This document shows, one piece after another, positions 18,537 to 27,120 of a stretch of 41,946 nt of DNA. Both the position numbers and the translations under genes were made by a program. The notes under the pieces are model-generated. The model worked only from the letters and a program-made list of their open reading frames with translations. It had not been told where the DNA came from and did no database searches. This stretch comes from Bacteroidota bacterium (GTDB lineage Bacteria > Bacteroidota > Ignavibacteria > Ignavibacteriales > Ignavibacteriaceae): contig JAMCWE010000123.1 of assembly GCA_023475265.1 (NCBI GenBank), positions 1-41,946 on the forward strand, written 5' to 3'. Each line of letters begins with the position of its first letter. The first letter of the stretch is position 1.

Positions 18537-18543
18537 AATTATT

Positions 18544-20511
18544 ATGTCACAAACATTAATCGAAAAAATAGCACAACGATATGCTGTTGGCTTAGACAAA
18601 AATCATGAAGTCCACAGCGGAGATTATTTATCAATTAAACCAGCTTATGTAATGACTCACGACAACACCGGCGCAGTCATCCCAAAGTTCAAAAGTATTG
18701 GCGCAAAAAAATTAGCGAACCCAAGACAAGTAGTTCACACGCTCGATCATAATGTCCAGGATAAAAGCGAAAAAAATTTAGAGAAATACAAAAAGATAGA
18801 AGAATTTTCTAAATCTATGGGAGCTGATTTTTATCCTGCCGGACGCGGTATCGGACATCAGATAATGTGTGAAGAAGGATATGCATTTCCTGGGGCCATG
18901 GTTGTTGCATCAGACAGCCATTCAAATATGTACGGCGGCTTGGGATGTTTGGGAACTCCAATTGTCAGAACCGATGCAGCAGCAATTTGGGCAACTGGAA
19001 GAACCTGGTGGCAGGTTCCTCCAATTGCAAAAGTTGAAATGAAAGGAAAGCTGCGGCAAGGTGTTACGGCAAAAGATTTAATAATTGCTCTCTGCGGTTA
19101 TTTCAATCATGACGAAGTTCTAAATCATGCTATTGAATTTACCGGCGAAGGAATTAACAAACTCTCAGTTGATGAAAGATTAACTATCGCAAATATGTCA
19201 ACTGAATGGGGAGCGCTTGCCGGTGTTTTTCCAATTGATGATGTTACAATTAATTGGCTGAAAGACAGAGCTGAAAAAATTTCTAAGCGTGGTTTGGCAG
19301 GCGTTCCATCTGATGAAGACGGGAAAGGAAACCATCCGCGAATTAATTTAAAAAGAATTAATAAGTTGGAACAAAAAATTTGCAAAGCGGATGAAGATGC
19401 ATTCTATGCAAAAGAAATCATAATTGATCTTTCATCTATTCAGCCTTTCGTTTCCGGCCCCAACACAGTTAAAACAATTTCAACTCTTACTGAAATAAAA
19501 GCAAAGCAAATAAAAATTGATAAGGCATATCTCGTTTCCTGCGTTAACAGCAGAGTAAATGATCTTGCTGAAGCTGCTTCAATCATAAGAGGAAAGAGAG
19601 TTGCAGACGGAGTTAAATTTTACGTTGCCGCTGCCTCAAGTGAAGTTCAGAAAGAAAGTGAAAAACGCGGCGACTGGCAAGCCCTAATTCATGCCGGCGC
19701 AATTCCGCTTCCTCCCGGATGCGGACCTTGTATTGGTTTAGGAACCGGACTTCTTGAAGATGGTGAAGTTGGAATTTCTGCAACAAACAGAAACTTTAAG
19801 GGAAGAATGGGCTCTCCAAATTCACAAGCTTACTTGGCTTCGCCTGCTGTTGTGGCTGCTTCTGCTATTGCTGGCAAAATTGATTATTCGTGGGAATACT
19901 GTCCAGACAACATTTATGCAGATATCAGAAATAATAAGAAATCAAATGGAACTATTTCAAAAGTTGAAATCATTAATGGATTTTCAAAATCAGTCGAAGG
20001 AGAATTGATTTTCTGTCATCAAGATAATTTGAACACCGACGGAATTTATCCGGGCAAATACACTTACATTGATGACTATTCGCCAGAACAGCAAGCAAAA
20101 GTTGTAATGGAAAATTACGATCCGGAGTTTGTAAAGATCGCTAACGAGGGTGATATTTTAGTTGGCGGATTTAATTTTGGAACCGGAAGTTCACGCGAAC
20201 AAGCCGCAACAGCTTTGAAGTATAAAGGAATCAAGCTTGTCATTGCAGGTTCGTTTAACGAAACTTACAAAAGAAATGCTCTTAACAATGGCTTTTTATT
20301 AATCGAATGTCCGACATTAACGACTGATTTAAAAATGAAATTCGGTAAAGATAAATTGACTGTAAAAACCGGAATGAGCGCTTCAATTGATTTCGCCAAT
20401 TCAAAAATCATTATAAACAAAAAAGAATATTCGTTTGATCCGATTGGAAAAGCCGCACAGGAATTAATTGTAAAAGGCGGATTAGAAAATTGGGTTCGTG
20501 ATAATCTTTAA
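18544..20511 (+). CDS. Single-chain aconitase-family hydro-lyase, homoaconitase (Lys4)-like
   Basis: The 655 residues join the three aconitase core domains and the C-terminal swivel domain in one chain. The 4Fe-4S ligands are Cys333 (SCVNSR), Cys393 and Cys396 (GCGPCIG). SDSHSNMYGGLG (124-135) and the swivel motif NFGTGSSREQAA with its serine are present. The segment WATGRTWWQVPPIAKVEMKG (149-168) and TEWGALAGVFPID (220-232) recall fungal mitochondrial homoaconitase more than E. coli AcnA or AcnB. This is from memory of the families, not alignment. With citrate lyase and an isocitrate-dehydrogenase-like gene beside it, citrate/isocitrate isomerisation is the simplest role; homocitrate or methylcitrate are alternatives. 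Confidence 0.85.
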   Translation: MSQTLIEKIAQRYAVGLDKNHEVHSGDYLSIKPAYVMTHDNTGAVIPKFKSIGAKKLANPRQVVHTLDHNVQDKSEKNLEKYKKIEEFSKSMGADFYPAGRGIGHQIMCEEGYAFPGAMVVASDSHSNMYGGLGCLGTPIVRTDAAAIWATGRTWWQVPPIAKVEMKGKLRQGVTAKDLIIALCGYFNHDEVLNHAIEFTGEGINKLSVDERLTIANMSTEWGALAGVFPIDDVTINWLKDRAEKISKRGLAGVPSDEDGKGNHPRINLKRINKLEQKICKADEDAFYAKEIIIDLSSIQPFVSGPNTVKTISTLTEIKAKQIKIDKAYLVSCVNSRVNDLAEAASIIRGKRVADGVKFYVAAASSEVQKESEKRGDWQALIHAGAIPLPPGCGPCIGLGTGLLEDGEVGISATNRNFKGRMGSPNSQAYLASPAVVAASAIAGKIDYSWEYCPDNIYADIRNNKKSNGTISKVEIINGFSKSVEGELIFCHQDNLNTDGIYPGKYTYIDDYSPEQQAKVVMENYDPEFVKIANEGDILVGGFNFGTGSSREQAATALKYKGIKLVIAGSFNETYKRNALNNGFLLIECPTLTTDLKMKFGKDKLTVKTGMSASIDFANSKIIINKKEYSFDPIGKAAQELIVKGGLENWVRDNL

Positions 20512-20545
20512 ACAATTTAACAATTAAACAGTTTAGCAATTTAAC
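20511..20545 (+). repeat. Intergenic AT repeat between aconitase and prpD-like gene
   Basis: The whole 35-base gap consists of repeat words: AACAATTTAACAATTAAACA then GTTTAGCAATTTAAC. The prpD-like ATG (20547) begins right after, with no Shine-Dalgarno sequence. Related copies are at 18068, 18507 and 22044. Confidence 0.6.
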
Positions 20546-20546
20546 T

Positions 20547-21980
20547 ATGGAAAAATCAATCTCAAGACAAATTTCAGAATTTGCAGTTAATCTTAATTAT
20601 AAAGATTTGCCCGCAGAAGTAATTAACGAAGTAAAAAGATATTTGTATGATTCAATCGGATGCGCATTTGGCGGATATCATACAAAAGATGTAAAAATCC
20701 TTAGGGATATTTACAAAAAAATGCGCGGCAGTAAAGAAGCAACCATCATCGGTTTCGGCGATAAATTACCGGCGGTCAACGTTACGCTCGTAAATTCTTT
20801 GATGATTCGCGCGCTTGACTTCAATGATATTTATTGGAAGGAAGATCCTTCGCATCCTTCTGATTTAATCCCGGCTGCACTTGCTGTCGGTGAGCTTGTT
20901 GACGCATCAATGAAAGATGTAATCACCGCAATTGTTCTTGCATATGAATTTGAACAGCGGCTTTGTGAGTTTGCAGTTCCCGGAATTCGTGAACGCAAAT
21001 GGCACCACGCAACTTTAACTCAATTTGTTTCACCAATTGTTGCCGGAAAACTTTTAGGATTAACCGTGGATCAAATGGTTAATGCAATTGGAATAAGCGG
21101 GAGCCACAATCATACAATCGGGTGTCCTACCGCCGGTAAATTAACGATGATGAAAAATACTGTTGATCCAATGGCAGTTCAATCTGGTGTATTTTCAGCA
21201 TTAATGGCAAAACAAGGTTTCACCGGAACAGAAAAAGTTTTTGAAGGCAAAGAAGGATTTATGGATTGCTTCTTCGGATGGGATGCAAAAGATGAAAAAG
21301 TAAATCCGGTAAAAATGCAAGGCAGAGATTCTTTAGGCGAATGGAAATGGGATCTGGAAATGTTAGTCGGAAATCTTGGAAAGAATTTCAAAATTTTAGA
21401 ATGCGGAATGAAAGCATTTCCTACCGAAGCATTAACTCATACACACATTTCAGCGACATTAAAAGTTGTTACCAAAAATAATATTCAATATGATCAAATC
21501 GAATCAGTAACTGTCACGACGATTGCACGCGCTTGCGATATTCTTTTCGATCCGCACAAATACAGACCGGAATCAAGAGAAACTGCGGATCATTCACTTC
21601 CCTACTGTATTGCCGCAGCTTTAGTTGATCATAAAATAACAACACAATCTTTTTCAGATGAAAAAATGAAGGACCCAAGGATTTGGGAAGTGATTGATAA
21701 AATAAAAGGCGAAGCTTCAACAGAATTTGAAAAGATGTTTCCGGCAAAGCAGCCGTCAAAGGTCGTAATTAAAACAAAAGACGGAAAAGAATTTTCAGAA
21801 TATCTCGAATTTCCAAAAGGAGATCCGCGAGAGCCGATGACGGAAGAAGATCTCGATAATAAATTTAATTCTTTGTCTGATTCGCTTTTAACAAAAGCTA
21901 AACAAAAAAGCATCAAGCAGATGATCTTCAATTGCGAAAAGAAAAAGACAAGAGATTTTATGGAGAAATTAATTGTTTAA
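20547..21980 (+). CDS. MmgE/PrpD family protein (2-methylcitrate dehydratase-like)
   Basis: The 477 residues match PrpD and cis-aconitate decarboxylase relatives. Characteristic motifs are MIRALDFND (86-94), HPSDLIPAALAVGE (103-116), the helical segment GISGSHNHTIG and the ECGMKAFPTEALTHTHI region of the small domain. PrpD dehydrates 2-methylcitrate to 2-methylaconitate and can also act on citrate; other members decarboxylate cis-aconitate. The gene lies between the aconitase and citrate lyase genes and no prpB or prpC is in the window, so a classical methylcitrate operon is not seen. A role in citrate-aconitate conversion, or handling propionyl-derived methylcitrate, is inferred. A methylmalonyl-CoA mutase gene occurs 15 kb away. 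Confidence 0.88.
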   Translation: MEKSISRQISEFAVNLNYKDLPAEVINEVKRYLYDSIGCAFGGYHTKDVKILRDIYKKMRGSKEATIIGFGDKLPAVNVTLVNSLMIRALDFNDIYWKEDPSHPSDLIPAALAVGELVDASMKDVITAIVLAYEFEQRLCEFAVPGIRERKWHHATLTQFVSPIVAGKLLGLTVDQMVNAIGISGSHNHTIGCPTAGKLTMMKNTVDPMAVQSGVFSALMAKQGFTGTEKVFEGKEGFMDCFFGWDAKDEKVNPVKMQGRDSLGEWKWDLEMLVGNLGKNFKILECGMKAFPTEALTHTHISATLKVVTKNNIQYDQIESVTVTTIARACDILFDPHKYRPESRETADHSLPYCIAAALVDHKITTQSFSDEKMKDPRIWEVIDKIKGEASTEFEKMFPAKQPSKVVIKTKDGKEFSEYLEFPKGDPREPMTEEDLDNKFNSLSDSLLTKAKQKSIKQMIFNCEKKKTRDFMEKLIV

Positions 21981-22070
21981 CTGTCTGATTGTCGAATTGC
22001 TCGCCTCGATATGCGAGAGCGAAGCGGGCCAAATTGTCTTCAGCAATTAAACAGTTTAACAATTTAGCAA
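21975..22070. repeat. Long imperfect palindrome with GC-rich centre before citDE
   Basis: GTTTAACTGTCTGATTG (21975-21991) and CAATTAAACAGTTTAAC (22044-22060) pair at 14 of 17 positions. Between them is a GC-rich centre with a second pair, CTCGC...GCGAG, and GAGCGAAGCGGGCC. The left arm overlaps the prpD-like stop codon. The right arm continues into AATTTAGCAA, the same AT repeat as elsewhere in the cluster. It could form a large hairpin in the mRNA or be a palindromic insertion. Confidence 0.55.
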
Positions 22071-22088
22071 TCTAATGAGAAATGAATT

Positions 22089-23312
22089 ATGAAAAATACA
22101 ATTACCAAATCAAGCGCCGGCAAAAGAGGAGACAACGTCCGCTCCGATTGTTATTTCGAAATCGATCTGACAAACTCCGGCGGAATAAAATTAGAAGTAA
22201 AAAGCAAAGTTGCTTCAATGTACGGCGATTCAATTAAGAATCAGCTAAATGAAATGTGTAAATTCTTCGGATTAAAAAATGCAAACATTTTACTCGAAGA
22301 TTATGGCGCACTTCCATTTGTTATTGCGGCAAGATTTGAATTAGCTGTTAAAAGAATGTTTCCATCAATCGACAAAGAATTTCTTTTGCCGTTCAATAAA
22401 AACAATTTAGCTAAAACCACAAAGGATCGATTGCGCAGAAGCCGTTTGTATCTACCCGGCAATGAACCAAAATTCTTTCCTAACGCCGGTCTTCACCAAC
22501 CAGACGGAATTATTTTGGATTTGGAAGATAGCGTAGCCCTTTCGGAAAAAGATGCCGCTCAATTACTTGTTCGAAATGCTTTACGGAGTATTGATTTTTA
22601 TGGCGCTGAAAGAATGGTAAGAATTAATCAGCTCCCTCGCGGACTTGAAGATTTGAAATTTATAGTCCCTCATAACGTTCATGTAATTTTAATTCCTAAA
22701 TGTGAATCCGCACATCAAGTAATTGATGTTGAAAATGAAGTCAATCGATTAAAGGAAGAAAATCAAATTGAACATGAGATTTATTTCATGCCGATAATTG
22801 AAAGCGCACTTGGAATTATTAAAGCATATGAAATTGCCGCAGCTTCAAAAAATAATTGCGCGCTTACAATCGGACTTGAAGATTACACCGCTGATCTTGG
22901 CACACAGCGTACTCTTGAAGGAAAAGAAAGTTTCTTTGCAAGATCAATGATTGTTAATGCGGCAAAGGCTGCCGGCATTCAGGCTATCGATACAGTCTTT
23001 TCAGATGTAGGCGATATGGAAGGTTTAAAGCAAAGTGTAATTGAAGCAAAGTCTTTGGGATTTGAAGGAAAAGGCTGTATTCATCCTCGGCAAGTTCCGG
23101 TTGTTCATGAAGGTTTTGCACCAACATTGGAAGAAATAGAAAAAGCGATGAAAATTGTTTTGGCGTTTGAAGAGGCTGAGAAAAAAGGAATCGGAGTTGT
23201 TTCTCTCGGAAGTAAGATGATTGATGCACCGGTTGTTAAACGAGCGCAGAAAACTATTCATCTCGCTGTTCTGAATAATTTGTTAAACGAAAATTGGAAA
23301 CAAAAACAATAG
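22089..23312 (+). CDS. Fused citrate lyase acyl carrier protein-beta subunit (CitD-CitE)
   Basis: The 407 residues combine two citrate lyase subunits that are usually separate. Residues 1-97 resemble CitD: AGKRGDNVRSDCYFEI (10-25) corresponds to AGTLESGD of Klebsiella CitD, making Ser19 the probable attachment site of phosphoribosyl-dephospho-CoA, followed by MYGDSIKNQL and DYGALPFVIAARFE. From 115 on it is CitE: RRSRLYLPGNEP (116-127), ILDLEDSV (142-149), MPIIESALG and GLEDYTADLGTQRT (262-275). CitE cleaves citryl-ACP to acetyl-ACP and oxaloacetate. The alpha subunit citF follows 78 bases later. No citC, citX or citG, needed to load and activate the ACP, is in the window. Confidence 0.9.
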   Translation: MKNTITKSSAGKRGDNVRSDCYFEIDLTNSGGIKLEVKSKVASMYGDSIKNQLNEMCKFFGLKNANILLEDYGALPFVIAARFELAVKRMFPSIDKEFLLPFNKNNLAKTTKDRLRRSRLYLPGNEPKFFPNAGLHQPDGIILDLEDSVALSEKDAAQLLVRNALRSIDFYGAERMVRINQLPRGLEDLKFIVPHNVHVILIPKCESAHQVIDVENEVNRLKEENQIEHEIYFMPIIESALGIIKAYEIAAASKNNCALTIGLEDYTADLGTQRTLEGKESFFARSMIVNAAKAAGIQAIDTVFSDVGDMEGLKQSVIEAKSLGFEGKGCIHPRQVPVVHEGFAPTLEEIEKAMKIVLAFEEAEKKGIGVVSLGSKMIDAPVVKRAQKTIHLAVLNNLLNENWKQKQ

Positions 23313-23368
23313 CACGCTGATTGCGCGGATTAAACTGATCAGCGCTGATCTGAACAAATCTGTGTGCT
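23311..23368. repeat. Palindromic intergenic element between citDE and citF
   Basis: The gap contains the perfect 14-bp palindrome GATCAGCGCTGATC (23337-23350) inside a larger imperfect palindrome with outer arms AGCAC (23311) and GTGCT (ending 23368), and GGATT/AAATC inner arms. It resembles widely dispersed intergenic repeats of the CGCTGAT...GGATTAAACTGATC type. It may also act as an attenuating hairpin between the two citrate lyase genes. Confidence 0.55.
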
Positions 23369-23390
23369 ATCAAATTTAAAAGGTTAATTG

Positions 23391-24947
23391 ATGAAATTGA
23401 TTAAAAATAATATCGGAAGATTAGTTCCAACAGAAGTAAACGGACAAAGACAAATTCCATTTCAAGGTGTTAATAAATTCAAACCGACCGGTAATAAAGC
23501 AACGCCGAAAATTAATTCATGTATTGATTATCCTGAAGATGGGAACAAGATTGTAAAAAATTTGCGGGAAGCATTAAAGAAAGCCGGACTAAAAGATGGA
23601 ATGACAATTTCAACTCATCATCATCTTAGAAACGGCGATACTTTAACGAATATTTTATTTGATACAATTCATGCGATGGGAGTAAAAAATATCCGCTGGT
23701 TTCCAAGTGCTTCATTCCCAATTCACGAACATTTAATTAAATATTTGGAAGATGGAACAATTCATCATATTGAAGGAAGCATGAATGGTCCGCTTGGCAG
23801 ATTTACTACCGAAGGGAAAATGAAAGGCGTTGGCGTTTTACGTTCGCACGGCGGAAGATATCAATCTGTTCAAGATGGTGAAGTTCATATTGATATTGCT
23901 GTAATTGCTGCGCCAACAGCAGATCCATTTGGAAATGCAAATGGTGTAAATGGAAAGTCAGCTTCGGGATTAATCGGATTTGCTCTTGCTGATTCTGAAT
24001 ATGCTGATAAAGTAATTGTAGTTACAGATAATTTAGTTCCATTCCCTTGCGTGCCGTGGCAGATTCAAGGAAACAATGTTGATTATGTTGTTCAAGTTGA
24101 TTCACTCGGTGATGCATCAAAAATTGTTTCCGGAACAACTGAAGTTACAAAATCTCCTGACAGACTTTTAATCGCCGAGTATGTCGCTCAATTTATTGAT
24201 GAAGCCGGAATAATGAAAAATGGATTTTCATTCCAAGCCGGTTCAGGCGGAACAAACTTAGCATTCGTACTTTACTTGAAAGAAAGAATGAAAGCAAAAG
24301 GAGTCAAAGCAAGATTTGTACGTGGCGGCAGCACAAAATATTTAGTTCAGCTTTTGGAAGAAGGATTGACAGATTATATTCTTGATGGACAAACTTTTGA
24401 CCTTGAAGGCGTGAGAAGCATGAGAGAAAATCCGAATCATGTAAACACAAGTCCGTTTACAAGTTACAATTTTCATGGCAAAGGAAATTTCGCTTCAATC
24501 ATCGACGTTGCTGTTTTAGGCGCTACTGAAGTTGATATAAATTTTAATGCGAATGTTGTCAGCCATTCGGACGGCTATCTTCTTCACGGCATCGGAGGAT
24601 GGCAGAATTGCCTTTATTCAAAATGTACTATTCTTGCTGTGCCTTCATTCAGAGATCGAATCCCTGTTATCATCGATGAAGTTACAACTCTCTGCGGTCC
24701 GGGAGAATTGATTGATGTTATAATAACAGAAAGAGGAATTGCGATAAATCCAAAGAGAAAAGATTTAATTCAAGCGATGAAAAATTCTTCTTTACCAATT
24801 AAATCAATCAAACAAATCAGAGATGAAATTTATTCAATTTGCGGCAGCGCGCCAGCAAAACCAAAAGTAAATAAAAATAAAGTTGTTGCAGTTGTTAAGT
24901 GGGTTGATGGAACTGTGCTGGATTCTGTATTTCAGATTATGAAATAG
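23391..24947 (+). CDS. citF: Citrate lyase alpha subunit (citrate:ACP transferase)
   Basis: CitF exchanges acetyl for citryl on the lyase ACP. From ATG 23391 the product is 518 residues, typical of CitF; the TTG three bases upstream is in frame but AAAGG (23379-23383) is better spaced for the ATG. Family motifs are TISTHHHLRNGD (about 78-89, with the HHH-R-GD signature), EGSMNGPLGRF, LRSHGGRYQ, FQAGSGGTNLAF and a C-terminal NVVSHSDGYLLHGIGGWQN segment. It is separated from the CitD-CitE gene by a palindromic element and followed by a hairpin that probably ends the transcript. The subunit set alpha plus fused ACP-beta is complete for catalysis. Confidence 0.94.
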   Translation: MKLIKNNIGRLVPTEVNGQRQIPFQGVNKFKPTGNKATPKINSCIDYPEDGNKIVKNLREALKKAGLKDGMTISTHHHLRNGDTLTNILFDTIHAMGVKNIRWFPSASFPIHEHLIKYLEDGTIHHIEGSMNGPLGRFTTEGKMKGVGVLRSHGGRYQSVQDGEVHIDIAVIAAPTADPFGNANGVNGKSASGLIGFALADSEYADKVIVVTDNLVPFPCVPWQIQGNNVDYVVQVDSLGDASKIVSGTTEVTKSPDRLLIAEYVAQFIDEAGIMKNGFSFQAGSGGTNLAFVLYLKERMKAKGVKARFVRGGSTKYLVQLLEEGLTDYILDGQTFDLEGVRSMRENPNHVNTSPFTSYNFHGKGNFASIIDVAVLGATEVDINFNANVVSHSDGYLLHGIGGWQNCLYSKCTILAVPSFRDRIPVIIDEVTTLCGPGELIDVIITERGIAINPKRKDLIQAMKNSSLPIKSIKQIRDEIYSICGSAPAKPKVNKNKVVAVVKWVDGTVLDSVFQIMK

Positions 24948-24977
24948 AGATGACATCTTAAAGAAAGATGCCATCTC
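24947..24977. terminator. Hairpin between convergent citF and acs
   Basis: GAGATGACATCTT (24947-24959) and AAGATGCCATCTC (24965-24977) pair at 12 of 13 positions around a short A-rich loop, immediately after the citF stop codon and 11 bases before the acs stop. It is well placed as a bidirectional transcription barrier, but neither side has a strong T-run. Confidence 0.55.
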
Positions 24978-24987
24978 ATTCAACTAA

Positions 24988-26877
24988 TTAATCTTCAAGA
25001 GTCGATATATTTCCCGGGTCTTGCCCCAAAGCTTTAGCTTTAAGAACTCGTCTCATTATTTTTCCGCTGCGTGTTTTGGGAAGTGAATCAACAAACTCTA
25101 CACTTTCCGGTTTTGCAATTGGTCCAACTTCATGTCCAACATGCTGCCGCAATTCTTCAGCTAACTTTTCACTTTTTTCAAAACCAGCTTTAAGAATTAC
25201 ATAAGTGTAAATTGCATGTCCTTTAACATCATGCGGAAGTCCAATAGCAGCAGCCTCAGCAACAGCGGAATGACTTACCAAGGCACTTTCAATTTCAGCG
25301 GTTCCTAGCCTGTAGCCGGAAACTTTAATTACATCATCTACTCTGCCGATTATCCAATAATAACCATCTTCATCTCTGCGAGCCGAATCTCCAGTTAAAT
25401 AATATCCGGGATACTTACTCCAATATTGGTTTACATATCTTTCGGGATCGTTATACAAAGTTCGTATCATCGCCGGCCAGGGAGTTTTGATTACAAGAAA
25501 TCCTTCTTCATTTGCTTTAACAGGATTTCCACTTTCATCAAGAATATCCATTTGCAATCCTGGAAAAGGCTTTGTACCGGAACCAGGCTTGAGGGGCATG
25601 CAAGGCAATGGTGTAATCATAAACATTCCGGTTTCTGTCTGCCACCATGTATCCATAATCGGACATTTTTCTTTTCCAATAACTCTATTATACCATCTCC
25701 AAGCTTCCGGATTAATTGGTTCACCCACACTGCCAAGTATCCTAAGAGAAGAAAGATCATGACGGTTCGGCCAGGCTTCACCAAAACGCATTAAGCCGCG
25801 GATTGCTGTCGGTGCAGTATATAAAATATTTATTCCATACTTCTCAATTATCTGCCACCAGCGGTTTGGATACGGATGTGTCGGCGCACCTTCATACATA
25901 AATGATGTAGCACCATTCAGCAATGGGCCATACACAATATAACTATGTCCCGTAATCCATCCTGGATCGGCGGCACACCAATATCTGTCATCTTCATGAA
26001 TATCAAAAACATATTTCAATGTTGAATATACACCGACCATATAACCGCCATGAGTATGAAGAATTGCTTTCGGTTTGCCGGTTGTTCCGGAAGTATAAAG
26101 AATGAATAGAGGATCTTCAGCATCCATTACTTCAATATTGCAAGCATTATTTGCAATCGGAAGATTCATAAGTTCATGATACCACATATCGCGTCCGGCT
26201 TCCATGTTTACAGGTTCTCCGGTTCTTTTAACAACTAAAACACTTTCCACTGTTGCTGCACGCTGCAAAGCTTCATCAGCAATTTTTTTAAGCTGAACAA
26301 TCTTTCCTCTTTGATAAGAACCATCGGCGACAATTAAAACTTTGGACTGACTGTCTTCCAATCTTTCATGAAGCGATTCAACTGAAAAACCGCCGTATAC
26401 AACCGAATGAATAGCGCCAATTCTAGCACAGGCAAGCATTCCAATCATCAACTCCGGAATTCTTCCCATGTACAGAGTAACTCTATCACCTTTCTGAACA
26501 CCAAGACTTTTCAGAACATTAGCAAATTTGCATGACTCACGTCTAAGTGAAAAATAAGAGAAAGACCTAAACTCACCGTTTTCACCTTCCCATATCAAAG
26601 CAAGTTTATTCCGGCGGAAAGTTTCGACGTGAACATCCAGGCAGTTGTATGCGATATTAGTTTTTCCGCCGGTGAACCATTTATAAAATGGTTTTTCCGA
26701 ATCATCAAGAACCTTATTCCATTTTTTAAACCAATGAAGTTCCTTAGCTTCCTTTGCCCAAAATCCTTCAAGATTTTCTTCGGCAAATTTATATAGCTCA
26801 TCGCACTTTGCGTGCGCATGTTTAATAACTTCTTTCGATGGATAGTAAACTTCACCGGACAGTTGCTGATCTGACAT
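24988..26877 (-). CDS. acs: Acetyl-CoA synthetase (AMP-forming)
   Basis: Activates acetate to acetyl-CoA via acetyl-AMP. The 629 residues carry the P-loop TSGTTGKPK (262-270), the acetate-pocket motif DTWWQTETG with Trp412 matching the acetate-selecting Trp414 of Salmonella Acs, [17 protein letters not shown] (hinge and A8 region) and the C-terminal [11 protein letters not shown] with catalytic Lys606, the site of regulatory acetylation in this family. Acetate rather than propionate is favoured by the Trp. The gene faces the citrate lyase genes and meets them end to end. It can convert the acetate released by citrate lyase into acetyl-CoA, although it has its own promoter and may serve general acetate use. 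Confidence 0.95.
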   Translation of the reverse strand: MSDQQLSGEVYYPSKEVIKHAHAKCDELYKFAEENLEGFWAKEAKELHWFKKWNKVLDDSEKPFYKWFTGGKTNIAYNCLDVHVETFRRNKLALIWEGENGEFRSFSYFSLRRESCKFANVLKSLGVQKGDRVTLYMGRIPELMIGMLACARIGAIHSVVYGGFSVESLHERLEDSQSKVLIVADGSYQRGKIVQLKKIADEALQRAATVESVLVVKRTGEPVNMEAGRDMWYHELMNLPIANNACNIEVMDAEDPLFILYTSGTTGKPKAILHTHGGYMVGVYSTLKYVFDIHEDDRYWCAADPGWITGHSYIVYGPLLNGATSFMYEGAPTHPYPNRWWQIIEKYGINILYTAPTAIRGLMRFGEAWPNRHDLSSLRILGSVGEPINPEAWRWYNRVIGKEKCPIMDTWWQTETGMFMITPLPCMPLKPGSGTKPFPGLQMDILDESGNPVKANEEGFLVIKTPWPAMIRTLYNDPERYVNQYWSKYPGYYLTGDSARRDEDGYYWIIGRVDDVIKVSGYRLGTAEIESALVSHSAVAEAAAIGLPHDVKGHAIYTYVILKAGFEKSEKLAEELRQHVGHEVGPIAKPESVEFVDSLPKTRSGKIMRRVLKAKALGQDPGNISTLED

Positions 26878-27042
26878 GAGAACTTTCTCCCTTCGCTTGT
26901 TAATTGAACAAAAAATTATTTAAATCTGATTTGTTAAACACATTATGAGTTTAGGGATTTGAAATTAAAACATGCAAAGCTTATAATCAACATTATGGAA
27001 AATTAAATTGAGTTGCAGCAAGGTTTAAAAAAAGCATAAAAT

Positions 27043-27102
27043 AAAAGCCTGAAACTAAAATTTTAGTAATCTAGAAAAATAAATTTTAGATTCAGGCTTT
27101 TT
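27043..27102. terminator. Strong bidirectional intrinsic terminator
   Basis: AAAAGCCTGAA and TTCAGGCTTTTT form the outer stem, with CTAAAATTT and AAATTTTAG pairing inside. Both strands end in a T-rich tail. It ends the minus-strand coiled-coil gene, whose stop codon is at 27121. Confidence 0.8.
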
Positions 27103-27120
27103 ATAGATAATTAATAACTC

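Noticed and set aside
18544-21980. Classical methylcitrate (prp) operon
   Set aside because: No prpB (methylisocitrate lyase) or prpC (methylcitrate synthase) is adjacent; only a PrpD-family gene is present among citrate-lyase genes.
22089-24947. ATP-citrate lyase (AclAB)
   Set aside because: The proteins show CitD, CitE and CitF motifs. No ATP-grasp or succinyl-CoA-synthetase-like domain is present, so this is the ACP-dependent citrate lyase.
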